Below the pieces are notes generated by a model. The model had not been told where the DNA came from. It did no database searches and saw nothing but the letters and a program-made list of their open reading frames with translations. 64,000 nt of DNA from Granulosicoccus sp036478565 (GTDB lineage Bacteria; Pseudomonadota; Gammaproteobacteria; Granulosicoccales; Granulosicoccaceae), in the NCBI GenBank assembly GCA_965224525.1, contig OZ245050.1:4868661-4932660 (forward strand), in the 5' to 3' direction. The position numbers were made by a program, and so were the translations under genes. Position 1 is the first letter of the stretch, and the number at the start of each line of letters is the position of its first letter. Positions 7,912 through 15,656 of the stretch are shown piece by piece.

Positions 7912-8382
7912 ATGCCAACATTTGTCTATATGACTCGCTGCGATGGCTGTGGACATTGTGTGGATATCTGCCCATCAGACATCATGCACATTGATAAGAC
8001 CTACAGGCGGGCGGTTAACATCGAACCCAATATGTGCTGGGAGTGTTACTCCTGTGTAAAAGCCTGTCCGCAAAATGCCATCGACTGTCGTGGTTATTCC
8101 GATTTCGCGCCACTGGGTCACAGCGTACGTGTGCTTCGAGAAGAGGAGAAAGGCACAATTTCCTGGAAGATCAAGTTTCGCGATGGTCGCGAAAAGGAAT
8201 TTGTTTCACCGATCACTACTCAGCCATGGGGAGAAAAAACCACCGTTATGGCCGATCTCGAAGTGCCGGATGATGAAGCGCTCAATTCGCAACTGCTTTG
8301 TTTCGAGCCTGATGGGCTCAATATTGATACCGGCTTGCCAGTCATTAGCAAAGACAAGCTGAAGCAGGGGGTTTACTACTAA
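7912..8382 (+). CDS. aprB: Adenylylsulfate (APS) reductase beta subunit
   Basis: AprB is the iron-sulfur subunit that carries electrons from the FAD of AprA. The 156 residues contain two [4Fe-4S] motifs: C10-x2-C13-x2-C16-x3-C20 and C42-x2-C45-x2-C48-x3-C52, followed by the C-terminal tail typical of AprB that wraps around AprA. The stop overlaps the aprA ATG by one base (TAATG), so the subunits are translationally coupled. Cytoplasmic. Confidence 0.97.
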   Translation: MPTFVYMTRCDGCGHCVDICPSDIMHIDKTYRRAVNIEPNMCWECYSCVKACPQNAIDCRGYSDFAPLGHSVRVLREEEKGTISWKIKFRDGREKEFVSPITTQPWGEKTTVMADLEVPDDEALNSQLLCFEPDGLNIDTGLPVISKDKLKQGVYY

Positions 8383-10217
8383 TGGGTATCAAAACAATTT
8401 TTGAAGACTGCGACATCCTCGTAGTCGGTGGTGGCATGGGCGGTACAGGAGCCGCCTATGAAGCCCGTTATTGGGGGCGTGACATGAAAATTGTCATTGC
8501 CGAAAAAGCCAATATCGATCGCAGTGGCGCTGTTGCCCAGGGTTTGTATGCCATCAACTGTTACATGGGTATGCAGTGGGACGAGAACCAGCCAGAAGAT
8601 CATGTTCGTTATGCCCGTAACGATTTAATGGGCATGGTGCGCGAAGATCTTGCTTACGATATGGCGCGTCACGTCGATTCAGCCGTACACAAGTTTGAAG
8701 AATGGGGCCTGCCATTCATGCGCAACGAAGAAACAGGGCGATACCTGCGCGAAGGCAAATGGCAGATCATGATTCACGGCGAGAGCTACAAGCCGATAGT
8801 TGCCGATGCAGCACGCAAGTCTGCTGACAAGATTTACAACAGAATCATGATTACCCACCTGCTGATGGATGAAAGCAAGGAAAACCGGATTGGTGGTGCT
8901 GTTGGTTTTAACGTCCGTACCGGTGACTTCCATGTGTTCAGGGCAAAAGCAGTCATCGTCGGTGCCGGCGGTGCATCTCATATTTTCAAGCCTCGTTCAG
9001 TTGGCGAAGGCATGGGCCGCACCTGGTATGCGCCATGGAGTAGTGGCTCAGCTTACGCATTGGCAATTCAGGCCGGTGCAAAGATGACGCAAATGGAAAA
9101 CCGAATTGTGTTGTGTCGCTTCAAGGACGGTTATGGGCCGGTCGGTGCGTACTTCCTGCATCTGAAAACCTATACGCAGAACACCTACGGAGAAGAGTAC
9201 GAGTCAAAATGGTATGAGAACACCAAGGCAATGGTTGGCGATTACATTGATCATCACCCAACGCCAACCTGCCTGCGTAACCATGCTTTTATCGAAGAGG
9301 TAAAAGCGGGTAGAGGTCCGATCCATATGGTGACCACCGAAGCTTTCCAGGACCCGCATCTGGAAACCGTTGGTTGGGAAAACTTCCTGGGTATGACCGT
9401 TAGTCAGGCCGTCGTGTGGGCGTCCCAGGACATTGACCCGAAATACACCAATCCGGAATTGACAACATCTGAGCCGTACGTGATGGGTTCGCATGCAACC
9501 TGTTCGGGTGCCTGGTGTAGTGGGCCTGAGGATCTCGCCCCTGATGAGTACCAATGGGGTTACAACCGCATGATGACTGTCGAAGGACTCTTCGGTGCTG
9601 GTGATGCGGTTGGTGGAACAGCTCACGCGTTCTCTTCAGGTTCATTTACTGAAGGACGACTTGCTGCAAAAGCGGCGGTCAAGTACATCAAGGAACAACT
9701 GCGCAGCGACGAAGTCAAGGTGTCTGATGCTCAGTTTCAGAAGCTCCAGGAAATCATCTTCAGACCGATGGACAACTATAAAATTGGTCGTAATGAAATT
9801 GTTGGTGGAACGGTTTCACCCAGCTACATACTGCCTATCCAGGGTCTACAACGCCTGGAGAAAATCATGGATGAATACGTGGGCGGTACCAGCGTGAACT
9901 ATATGACCAACGAGCATATGCTTCAGCGTGGCCTGGATTTGCTGACGACTCTTGAAGAAGACCTTGAGCACCTTGGCGCTGAAGACTTTCATCAGCTGCA
10001 ACGCTCATGGGAGTTAAACCATCGTTTACTGACTTCCCAGTCTGTTACCCATCACACCATGTTCAGGAAAGAGACACGCTGGCCGGGTTATTACTACCGG
10101 GCGGATCACCTGAAACTGGATGATGAAAACTGGCATGTCCTTACGCTGTCCCATCGTGATCCAAAGACCCATGAATGGACCATGGAAAAAGCGCCTGTTT
10201 ATCATATTGTTGACTGA
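8382..10217 (+). CDS. aprA: Adenylylsulfate (APS) reductase alpha subunit
   Basis: AprA is the FAD catalytic subunit. In sulfur oxidisers it forms APS from sulfite and AMP, releasing two electrons. The dinucleotide-binding motif VVGGGMGGTGAA lies near residues 13-24, and the fumarate reductase/succinate dehydrogenase-like flavoprotein fold extends through GAGGASHIFKPRSVGEG. At 611 residues it is slightly shorter than sulfate-reducer AprA. Together with aprM, and with no qmo genes in the window, this points to the sulfur-oxidising lineage. It ends the sat-aprMBA region; a stem-loop and a dispersed repeat follow. Confidence 0.97.
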   Translation: MGIKTIFEDCDILVVGGGMGGTGAAYEARYWGRDMKIVIAEKANIDRSGAVAQGLYAINCYMGMQWDENQPEDHVRYARNDLMGMVREDLAYDMARHVDSAVHKFEEWGLPFMRNEETGRYLREGKWQIMIHGESYKPIVADAARKSADKIYNRIMITHLLMDESKENRIGGAVGFNVRTGDFHVFRAKAVIVGAGGASHIFKPRSVGEGMGRTWYAPWSSGSAYALAIQAGAKMTQMENRIVLCRFKDGYGPVGAYFLHLKTYTQNTYGEEYESKWYENTKAMVGDYIDHHPTPTCLRNHAFIEEVKAGRGPIHMVTTEAFQDPHLETVGWENFLGMTVSQAVVWASQDIDPKYTNPELTTSEPYVMGSHATCSGAWCSGPEDLAPDEYQWGYNRMMTVEGLFGAGDAVGGTAHAFSSGSFTEGRLAAKAAVKYIKEQLRSDEVKVSDAQFQKLQEIIFRPMDNYKIGRNEIVGGTVSPSYILPIQGLQRLEKIMDEYVGGTSVNYMTNEHMLQRGLDLLTTLEEDLEHLGAEDFHQLQRSWELNHRLLTSQSVTHHTMFRKETRWPGYYYRADHLKLDDENWHVLTLSHRDPKTHEWTMEKAPVYHIVD

Positions 10218-10254
10218 CCAAAGTTCTGGTTAAGGAAGGCACGATAAACAAAAA

Positions 10255-10286
10255 GCATGCAGGCCGATTCTTATCGGCCTGCATGC
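10255..10286. terminator. Strong stem-loop behind aprA
   Basis: A perfect inverted repeat with 14-base arms (10255-10268 and 10273-10286) and the loop TCTT lies 37 bases after the aprA stop. It is preceded by an A-rich tract (10245-10254) but not followed by T residues, so on the plus strand it is not a textbook Rho-independent terminator; the T-run would exist only on the minus strand, where no gene reads into it. It may protect the apr mRNA 3' end or stop leftward transcription. Confidence 0.6.
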
Positions 10287-10289
10287 TGT

Positions 10290-10415
10290 CGGCGGGGTGC
10301 GGCGGGGGGTCGGACCACCATAAGTATTTGATTTATATTGGTTAAATGCAAAAAAACATATGATATTAATGCTTAAAATGTGTTTTTTATGGTGAAAAAA
10401 CAGGCATTAGTGTTG
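10290..10415 (+). repeat. Dispersed repeat family, copy A
   Basis: About 126 bases with a G-rich head, CGGCGGGGT, then the palindromic core GGGGTCGGACCACC (from 10306), a TTGATTT segment, an A/T-rich stretch with GCTTAA at offset 65, and ATTAGTG at offset 100. It aligns without gaps to the copies at 32494 and 56744 and, inverted, at 56906. This copy is more A/T-rich and probably older. It lies between the aprA stem-loop and the TPR gene, whose ATG is 20 bases downstream. Confidence 0.75.
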
Positions 10416-10435
10416 TAGAAGAGGTTGGAAGAACC

Positions 10436-11998
10436 ATGAGCGGGACAGAACAAAACGAAGTCGACGAATCTCAGAAGGATATTGTTGATGCGAATGCGGA
10501 CAACAGGGCCGAGCTGGACGCGGCGCAAATAAATCTGCAAGCAGAAAGATCAGACCTTGAGCATCTGCTTGCCTATATCAAGCAGCACCCGGTATCAAGA
10601 AAACAGACACCCGGTTTACTCAAACAGGCCTATATGCGATTGGTATCGCTGAGAACCAGTCAGCCTGAGCTCGCAAAACTGTTTGTCAAAGAGCCGGACG
10701 TTGCTGGTTTGGTCGAGCAAGCTAGCAGCGCACTGCAAAGCGGCGATGCATTCTCCCTCGACGACTGCTGGCAGGCCTGTGAGCAAGCGTCTGCGGTGTA
10801 TTCTGCAAACGAACATCAGGCCGAATTACTTGCACTGCTTCGCAGCAGGCAGGCTGAAGTCGCGGCCCTTAAACAGAACTTTAAACAAGCCGCTGATCTG
10901 TTTGCCGCCGCCGCTGCAACGCCACAGTTAACAGCACCTATGCAATGGCAGTATCAAAACAAATGCGCGTTGTTACTTGAGACCCTGGGGCGAGAGACCG
11001 GAGACGTAGCTGCGCTTGGACAAGCGATAGACCTCTATCAGTCCGCAATAGTTGCTCTCGAGCAAGACAAGGGCAGACGCGATGATTGGGCAACGACTCA
11101 GAATAATCTTGGCAGTGCGCTTGGTGTGCTCGGGCAACGTCAACGCGGCACCATCATGCTGGAAAAATCGATAGAGGCATTTGAGCGAGCGTTGTCGGAA
11201 CGGGATCGCGGACGTGTTCCACTGGACTGGGCTGTAACGCAGAATAATCTGGGTAATACGCTTGGCATTCTCGGTCAACGTCAAGCTGATATGGCAATGC
11301 TGGCAAAATCGGTGGAAGCCTTCGAGTGCGCGCTTGAAGAGCGAGCACAGGAACGGGTGCCGCACGACTGGGCAACCACTCAAAGTAACCTGGGTGCCGT
11401 TTTACATGCACTTGGGCAGCAAAAGAAAGACACGCAGTTGCTTAAAAAAGCGGTCGATGCGTATAAAAATGTGATGCAGGAATGGACTCGAGAGCGCGTT
11501 CCGTTGGACTGGGCTACGACAATGAACAATCTTGCCACGGCGCTCCGTCTGCTCGGGGAACAGCGAAAAGGTGAGCGCACTCTTGAACAGTCTGTTGCAG
11601 CCTATCGGAACGCATTGTCCGAGAGAACTCGGGAGCGCGTACCAATGGATTGGGCGATGACGCAAAACAATCTTGGGGCGGCATTGCAGACGCTGGGTGA
11701 GCGCACGGATAACATTCAAATGCTGGAAGAGTCCGTCACAGCTTACGAAAATGCACTGCAGGAATGGACGTACGAGCGGATGCCGATTGGTTGGGCTATG
11801 ACGAAAGCCAATGTTGGTGTGGCGCAAAGAACACTGGCTGAACGAAGCCGCGATATAGGAATTTCACGCAAGGCGGTGGCGAATGTATCAGCGGCTGTGA
11901 AAATTTTCCGCGATGCCAGTCATGCCCAATATACAGAATTGGGTGAGGAGCAGCTGGTTAAGGCGCGAGCTGTGGAAGAGGTGCTTGCGCAGGAATAA
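10436..11998 (+). CDS. TPR-repeat protein with six near-identical 48-residue repeats
   Basis: A soluble 520-residue protein without signal peptide or membrane segment. Residues 1-50 are acidic, 100-200 helical, and from about 217 onward there are six repeats of 47-48 residues with the core DWAxTQNNLGxALxxLG and an ERVP linker, a tetratricopeptide variant common in multi-repeat scaffold proteins. The last repeat is degenerate (IGWAMTKANVG). No enzymatic domain is attached, although such repeats often flank CHAT or NTPase domains. It starts 20 bases after a dispersed repeat and converges on the protease gene. A protein-interaction role is likely; partner unknown. Confidence 0.8.
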   Translation: MSGTEQNEVDESQKDIVDANADNRAELDAAQINLQAERSDLEHLLAYIKQHPVSRKQTPGLLKQAYMRLVSLRTSQPELAKLFVKEPDVAGLVEQASSALQSGDAFSLDDCWQACEQASAVYSANEHQAELLALLRSRQAEVAALKQNFKQAADLFAAAAATPQLTAPMQWQYQNKCALLLETLGRETGDVAALGQAIDLYQSAIVALEQDKGRRDDWATTQNNLGSALGVLGQRQRGTIMLEKSIEAFERALSERDRGRVPLDWAVTQNNLGNTLGILGQRQADMAMLAKSVEAFECALEERAQERVPHDWATTQSNLGAVLHALGQQKKDTQLLKKAVDAYKNVMQEWTRERVPLDWATTMNNLATALRLLGEQRKGERTLEQSVAAYRNALSERTRERVPMDWAMTQNNLGAALQTLGERTDNIQMLEESVTAYENALQEWTYERMPIGWAMTKANVGVAQRTLAERSRDIGISRKAVANVSAAVKIFRDASHAQYTELGEEQLVKARAVEEVLAQE

Positions 11999-12020
11999 TA
12001 AATGGCAGGTCGATAACGGT

Positions 12021-13115
12021 TTACTTCATTTTTTGCTTGAGTGCCGTAGCGGATAAACGCCGGATAAAAACCAAAAGTAGAATCGGGATTGTGCCTGCAC
12101 CAGCACCGAGTCCTGAAGAGTTTGAAGTTGAGTCCGCGCTCAATATATTGGCGGGGTTTGCAGCGATGGGCGTATCAGTATCAGGAGTGATCCCAGTTTC
12201 CGGGGGTGTGGCAGTTGTGCCTACAGGATCATCATCCGCCGGAAGCGTATCCAGTGTTACATAGCTACTTATCCAGTCCCGGTAGAAAGACACATCGCTA
12301 TAGACTCCGTAAAAAAAGGGCGTTTCGCAAATATCACCACCCAATGTAACGACGCCGACGAGTTGCTGTTTATTATCAATTGAGGCATACAGAGGTCCAC
12401 CACTGTCGCCAAAGCAATGATTGGTTTGGCCTTTGTCAAATCCGGCGCAAATCTGTCCATCCCGAATATAACCCTGGTAAGAGTCCGGGCCATTGCAAGC
12501 ATCGCGTGACACGATGGGTACAACGCCCTGTTGCAGGATCTCAGGAAAAAGCAGTGGCTGATCAGGGTCATCCGATTTCACAGCACCCCAGCCAACTACT
12601 GTCGCATTACTCCCGACAAGCTCAGATGTTTCGCCGTTGAACACGGAAGCTATTGGTACGGGTAAATCGGTTGCTACTTCGATAAGGGCTATGTCGTTAT
12701 ATTTAGAGCCTTCAATGTCATACTCCGGATGCACGATGATATTTGTGACATCGTGTTCAATACCAGGTGTTTCAAAAACCAGACTGGAGATGCCAACAAC
12801 TACCTTCACTCTGTATGGACTTTCAATCCGGTTTTGTGTGTCGAAAAGGCAGTGCGCTGCAGTAAGAATATAGCGTGATGCGATGACTGTTCCGCCGCAG
12901 AACTGTCGGTTCAGCAGGTTTGCTCGCCCAACGTCGGGGTGCACAAGAGCAGCGGTGGATGGCCAAACGCCGGCTGCTGAGCTGATACCGCCAACTATGT
13001 ACGTATTTTGGTTGCCTGCGTTTGCAGAAGCAGCGGCGATTGCACCCATTGAAGCCAGTGCACCTGGGAATAGCGCGAGTGCAATTGGAAACAACGTTGA
13101 GCAATTTAGAGACAT
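12021..13115 (-). CDS. Secreted chymotrypsin-fold serine protease with a GlyGly-CTERM-like tail
   Basis: An S1-family endopeptidase. A signal peptide spans about residues 1-33, the activation-type N terminus IVGG begins at residue 40, and the triad is H88 (TAAHC), D141 (DIALIE) and S238 (GDSGGP). The residue at the trypsin Asp189 position is Asn, so cleavage after Lys/Arg is not expected. After a Pro/Thr/Asp linker (about 285-330) the C terminus has a Gly-rich SSGLGAGAG, a hydrophobic stretch IPILLLVF and IRR, resembling the GlyGly-CTERM sorting signal processed by rhombosortase. No rhombosortase gene is in the window. Convergent with the TPR gene. Confidence 0.88.
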   Translation of the reverse strand: MSLNCSTLFPIALALFPGALASMGAIAAASANAGNQNTYIVGGISSAAGVWPSTAALVHPDVGRANLLNRQFCGGTVIASRYILTAAHCLFDTQNRIESPYRVKVVVGISSLVFETPGIEHDVTNIIVHPEYDIEGSKYNDIALIEVATDLPVPIASVFNGETSELVGSNATVVGWGAVKSDDPDQPLLFPEILQQGVVPIVSRDACNGPDSYQGYIRDGQICAGFDKGQTNHCFGDSGGPLYASIDNKQQLVGVVTLGGDICETPFFYGVYSDVSFYRDWISSYVTLDTLPADDDPVGTTATPPETGITPDTDTPIAANPANILSADSTSNSSGLGAGAGTIPILLLVFIRRLSATALKQKMK

Positions 13116-13397
13116 TTACTTTTTATAAGTCATTGGAGCACTTGAATCCGGACAATGGCGACAAGTGTGTGCCACACTACCAAGCGGCTGCTGATTTGCA
13201 CGGTAATAAGCCCGTATTGTTCTAAATGTCGGGTTTCGATCTATCCATGAATCGACGTATCGTCTGCCGCTGTTAGCCAAGTAAGCAAGTTGTGAGCAAC
13301 CGACCATGTCGCAGTTTAGACTGGACGAGCGAGAGCTCTGCTGTATTATCCGGATCGCGGGGCTATTTCTGCGCTACTGCAACTATGGTATGCAAAT

Positions 13398-13745
13398 CTA
13401 CAGGTCGGTATATTTGCGGGCGTTACCTTTAGCTTTGTCTACCGGGTACTTGACCTCGTTCAAGTCCATTTTCCGATCGGCCGCGTCCAGCAGATCTATA
13501 TTCAGGCGCTCAGAAAGTTGAAGCAAATAGACAAAAGTGTCAGCCAGTTCAGTTTCCACCCTGGCCAGATCTGTCGCGGAGAGGTTGTCACTTTGTTCTT
13601 CAGTTAACCACTGGAAGTGTTCGACAATTTCCGATGCTTCGACGCTAAGCGCCATTGACAGATTTTTTGCCGAATGAAACTGCTTCCAGTCACGTTCTTC
13701 GCTAAATCGGTGAATACGAGTTTTAATATTTTTTAATTCATTCAT
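13398..13745 (-). CDS. MazG-like nucleotide pyrophosphohydrolase
   Basis: A 115-residue all-alpha NTP pyrophosphohydrolase of the MazG/RS21-C6 group, which hydrolyses (d)NTPs to the monophosphate, often dCTP-like substrates, as house-cleaning. The metal-binding pattern is visible in EASEIVEHFQW and ELADTFVYLLQL (E-x2-E and E-x2-D). I start at ATG 13745 (MNELKN); an in-frame TTG two codons upstream gives no improvement. It lies 56 bases before soeC on the same strand order but is probably a separate unit. Confidence 0.85.
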   Translation of the reverse strand: MNELKNIKTRIHRFSEERDWKQFHSAKNLSMALSVEASEIVEHFQWLTEEQSDNLSATDLARVETELADTFVYLLQLSERLNIDLLDAADRKMDLNEVKYPVDKAKGNARKYTDL

Positions 13746-13801
13746 TCTCAACTACTCGTAACTATCGGCCAGAAGTCAGGCTGACTATAAACTAGCGCGT
13801 C

Positions 13802-14782
13802 TTACGAAATTTGCTGGTAGTAGAGATTTTGTGGATGTTTCGCGTCAGCGAAAAAGTACCAGCGTTCCGCAAGCAGACCAACAAACTGAATACCGACGGC
13901 GAGAAGCGGGATGATAAAGCCCGAAGTATTCATGCTAATGGTCAAGAGGATTAACGGTACTACAAAAGCCAAAAGCAGGAAGAGCGACTTTATACTTTTC
14001 AGAAAACCGGCCTTCTTTCCGTGGAAGTATTCGCGAGTATTAAATGAGCCGCCCATTGAGCCCTGAGATATTTGCCTGATGGTTTTATGGCTGATGCCAA
14101 TGGCTGTTTTGAAAGTGGATTTTGGTTTAATCCTGCCATTGCGTACCAACGACGCCAGTCGAAAAATCAGTGCCAGAATAGTAAGGAGAATAGCCCAGCC
14201 AGCATAAAACCTGGCCAGTCCCGATTCAGTATAGGCAGACAGCGCTGTAGCGGCTGCGAATCCGGATGCGGTTCCCATGAGTATGAAATTGATAACCGTC
14301 AGGGGTGTGTGCCATTCCTGCAGAAACTTCATGCAGCCATAGATCATGCCAGTGCACACGAACAGGGCATAGGTGAGTACAGTGGCAGCCAGACCCAACA
14401 GCAATGTCGCATCGATTCCGGTGCCGCCGGGTGTCGTGAACAGAGCATCGGTCATGCCGTAGTAATGCGCTGCGCCGTAGGCGGCGATGGCAGCGAGCGC
14501 AGCAGGCAGAACGATGACCTCACGCGATAGCCATGAGGTTCGCCATTTGGTTGCCGTACGCCAGGCCCTTTCAGGACGGCCGAGATGGAAAAATGAGGCA
14601 AACAATCCCAGGCAGAGCAATATGACGGCAACCAGGCTGCCAGTAAAAAACAGGCTGCTGCCCTGTTGTTCTGGCAACAGATTGAACCGCGCATACACCT
14701 GTGCCGTAAACAGAGCCAGGAACAGACCCTGGCCAGCACCGATGAGTGTGGTTAAAAAAATAACTGAAAATGCTGGATGCAT
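13802..14782 (-). CDS. soeC: Sulfite-oxidising enzyme membrane subunit SoeC
   Basis: An integral membrane protein of 326 residues with about eight hydrophobic segments in the DmsC fold (family of the DMSO reductase anchor). It includes FHLGRPERAWRT near residue 66, a conserved quinone-site-like stretch of this family. In SoeABC it anchors the cytoplasmic SoeAB and passes electrons from sulfite to the quinone pool. It lies 139 bases after soeB. Function is inferred from linkage to soeA/soeB and a sulfur-oxidising context; an isolated DmsC-like gene would be ambiguous. Confidence 0.88.
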   Translation of the reverse strand: MHPAFSVIFLTTLIGAGQGLFLALFTAQVYARFNLLPEQQGSSLFFTGSLVAVILLCLGLFASFFHLGRPERAWRTATKWRTSWLSREVIVLPAALAAIAAYGAAHYYGMTDALFTTPGGTGIDATLLLGLAATVLTYALFVCTGMIYGCMKFLQEWHTPLTVINFILMGTASGFAAATALSAYTESGLARFYAGWAILLTILALIFRLASLVRNGRIKPKSTFKTAIGISHKTIRQISQGSMGGSFNTREYFHGKKAGFLKSIKSLFLLLAFVVPLILLTISMNTSGFIIPLLAVGIQFVGLLAERWYFFADAKHPQNLYYQQIS

Positions 14783-14921
14783 AATGTGTTACCCATTGAA
14801 GCCTTCCCCGTGGGGTAGGCTCGGAAAGTTGGTCTGGATCACTTAACCAATGCCGTATTGCAACGGTATCGATGGATGATCGCAGGATAGTATAAAGGTC
14901 AATACAAGCTTGTCAGCTCCG

Positions 14922-15656
14922 CTACCAGGTAGTCATATCATCGAGCGACGGACCGGCTCTTTCAGTGTTTCGAGTCTTGCGCTCTTCCTTGCTCAACGGA
15001 TTGTCGATTCGTTCCAGTTCATCTTCATGGATTTTCAATTCGATCTTTCTGCGTGGCAGATAATGATTAGATGGCTTGGTGCCCCATTCAGGCATTAGCT
15101 GATACCCAGCTTGTTCGCGAATGAGCCTGGATACGTCAGATTCATCATCATGGATGTCACCAAATATTCTTGCGCTTGTCGGACAGGCCATGACACAGGC
15201 AGGTTTGCGTTCTTCTTCTGGCAGTTTTTCGTCGTAGATACGATCAACGCACAAGGTGCATTTGGTCATGACACGCATTTTTTCATCCACTTCGCGCGCG
15301 CCATAAGGGCAGGCCCAAGAGCAGTACTTGCAGCCGATGCATTTGTCATAGTCGACTAATACAATGCCGTCTTCCTTACGTTTATAGCTGGCACCCGTGG
15401 GGCAGACGGGAACACAGGGTGGGTCTTCGCAATGCAGACAGCTTTTCGGAAAATGCACTGTTTCTGTTTGCGGGTAGGTGCCAATTTCGAAAGACTGTAC
15501 TCGATTGAAAAAGGTGCCTGTTGGATCTTTACCGTAGGCATTTTTATCAACCAGGGGGCCAGCTGATCCGCTGGTGTTCCACTCTTTGCATGAGGTGACG
15601 CAGGCGTGGCAGCCGACACAAACGTTAAGATCAATAACCAGAGCCAGTTGAGTCAT
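14922..15656 (-). CDS. soeB: Sulfite-oxidising enzyme iron-sulfur subunit SoeB
   Basis: A 244-residue four-cluster ferredoxin-like subunit. Cys motifs appear in CVGCHACVTSC, CLHCEDPPCVPVCP, CIGCKYCSWACP and CTLCVDR...CVMACP, as in DmsB/NrfC-type electron-transfer subunits. I start at MTQLALVID (ATG 15654-15656), whose ATGA overlaps the soeA stop; the longer in-frame start would lie inside soeA. It links the molybdenum subunit to SoeC. No signal peptide, consistent with the cytoplasmic location of Soe. Confidence 0.93.
   Translation of the reverse strand: MTQLALVIDLNVCVGCHACVTSCKEWNTSGSAGPLVDKNAYGKDPTGTFFNRVQSFEIGTYPQTETVHFPKSCLHCEDPPCVPVCPTGASYKRKEDGIVLVDYDKCIGCKYCSWACPYGAREVDEKMRVMTKCTLCVDRIYDEKLPEEERKPACVMACPTSARIFGDIHDDESDVSRLIREQAGYQLMPEWGTKPSNHYLPRRKIELKIHEDELERIDNPLSKEERKTRNTERAGPSLDDMTTW

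Noticed and set aside
13116..13307. A 63-residue frame whose stop directly precedes the protease ATG
   Set aside because: Tempting as a coupled leader, but there is no ribosome site and no conserved pattern; the adjacency is probably chance.
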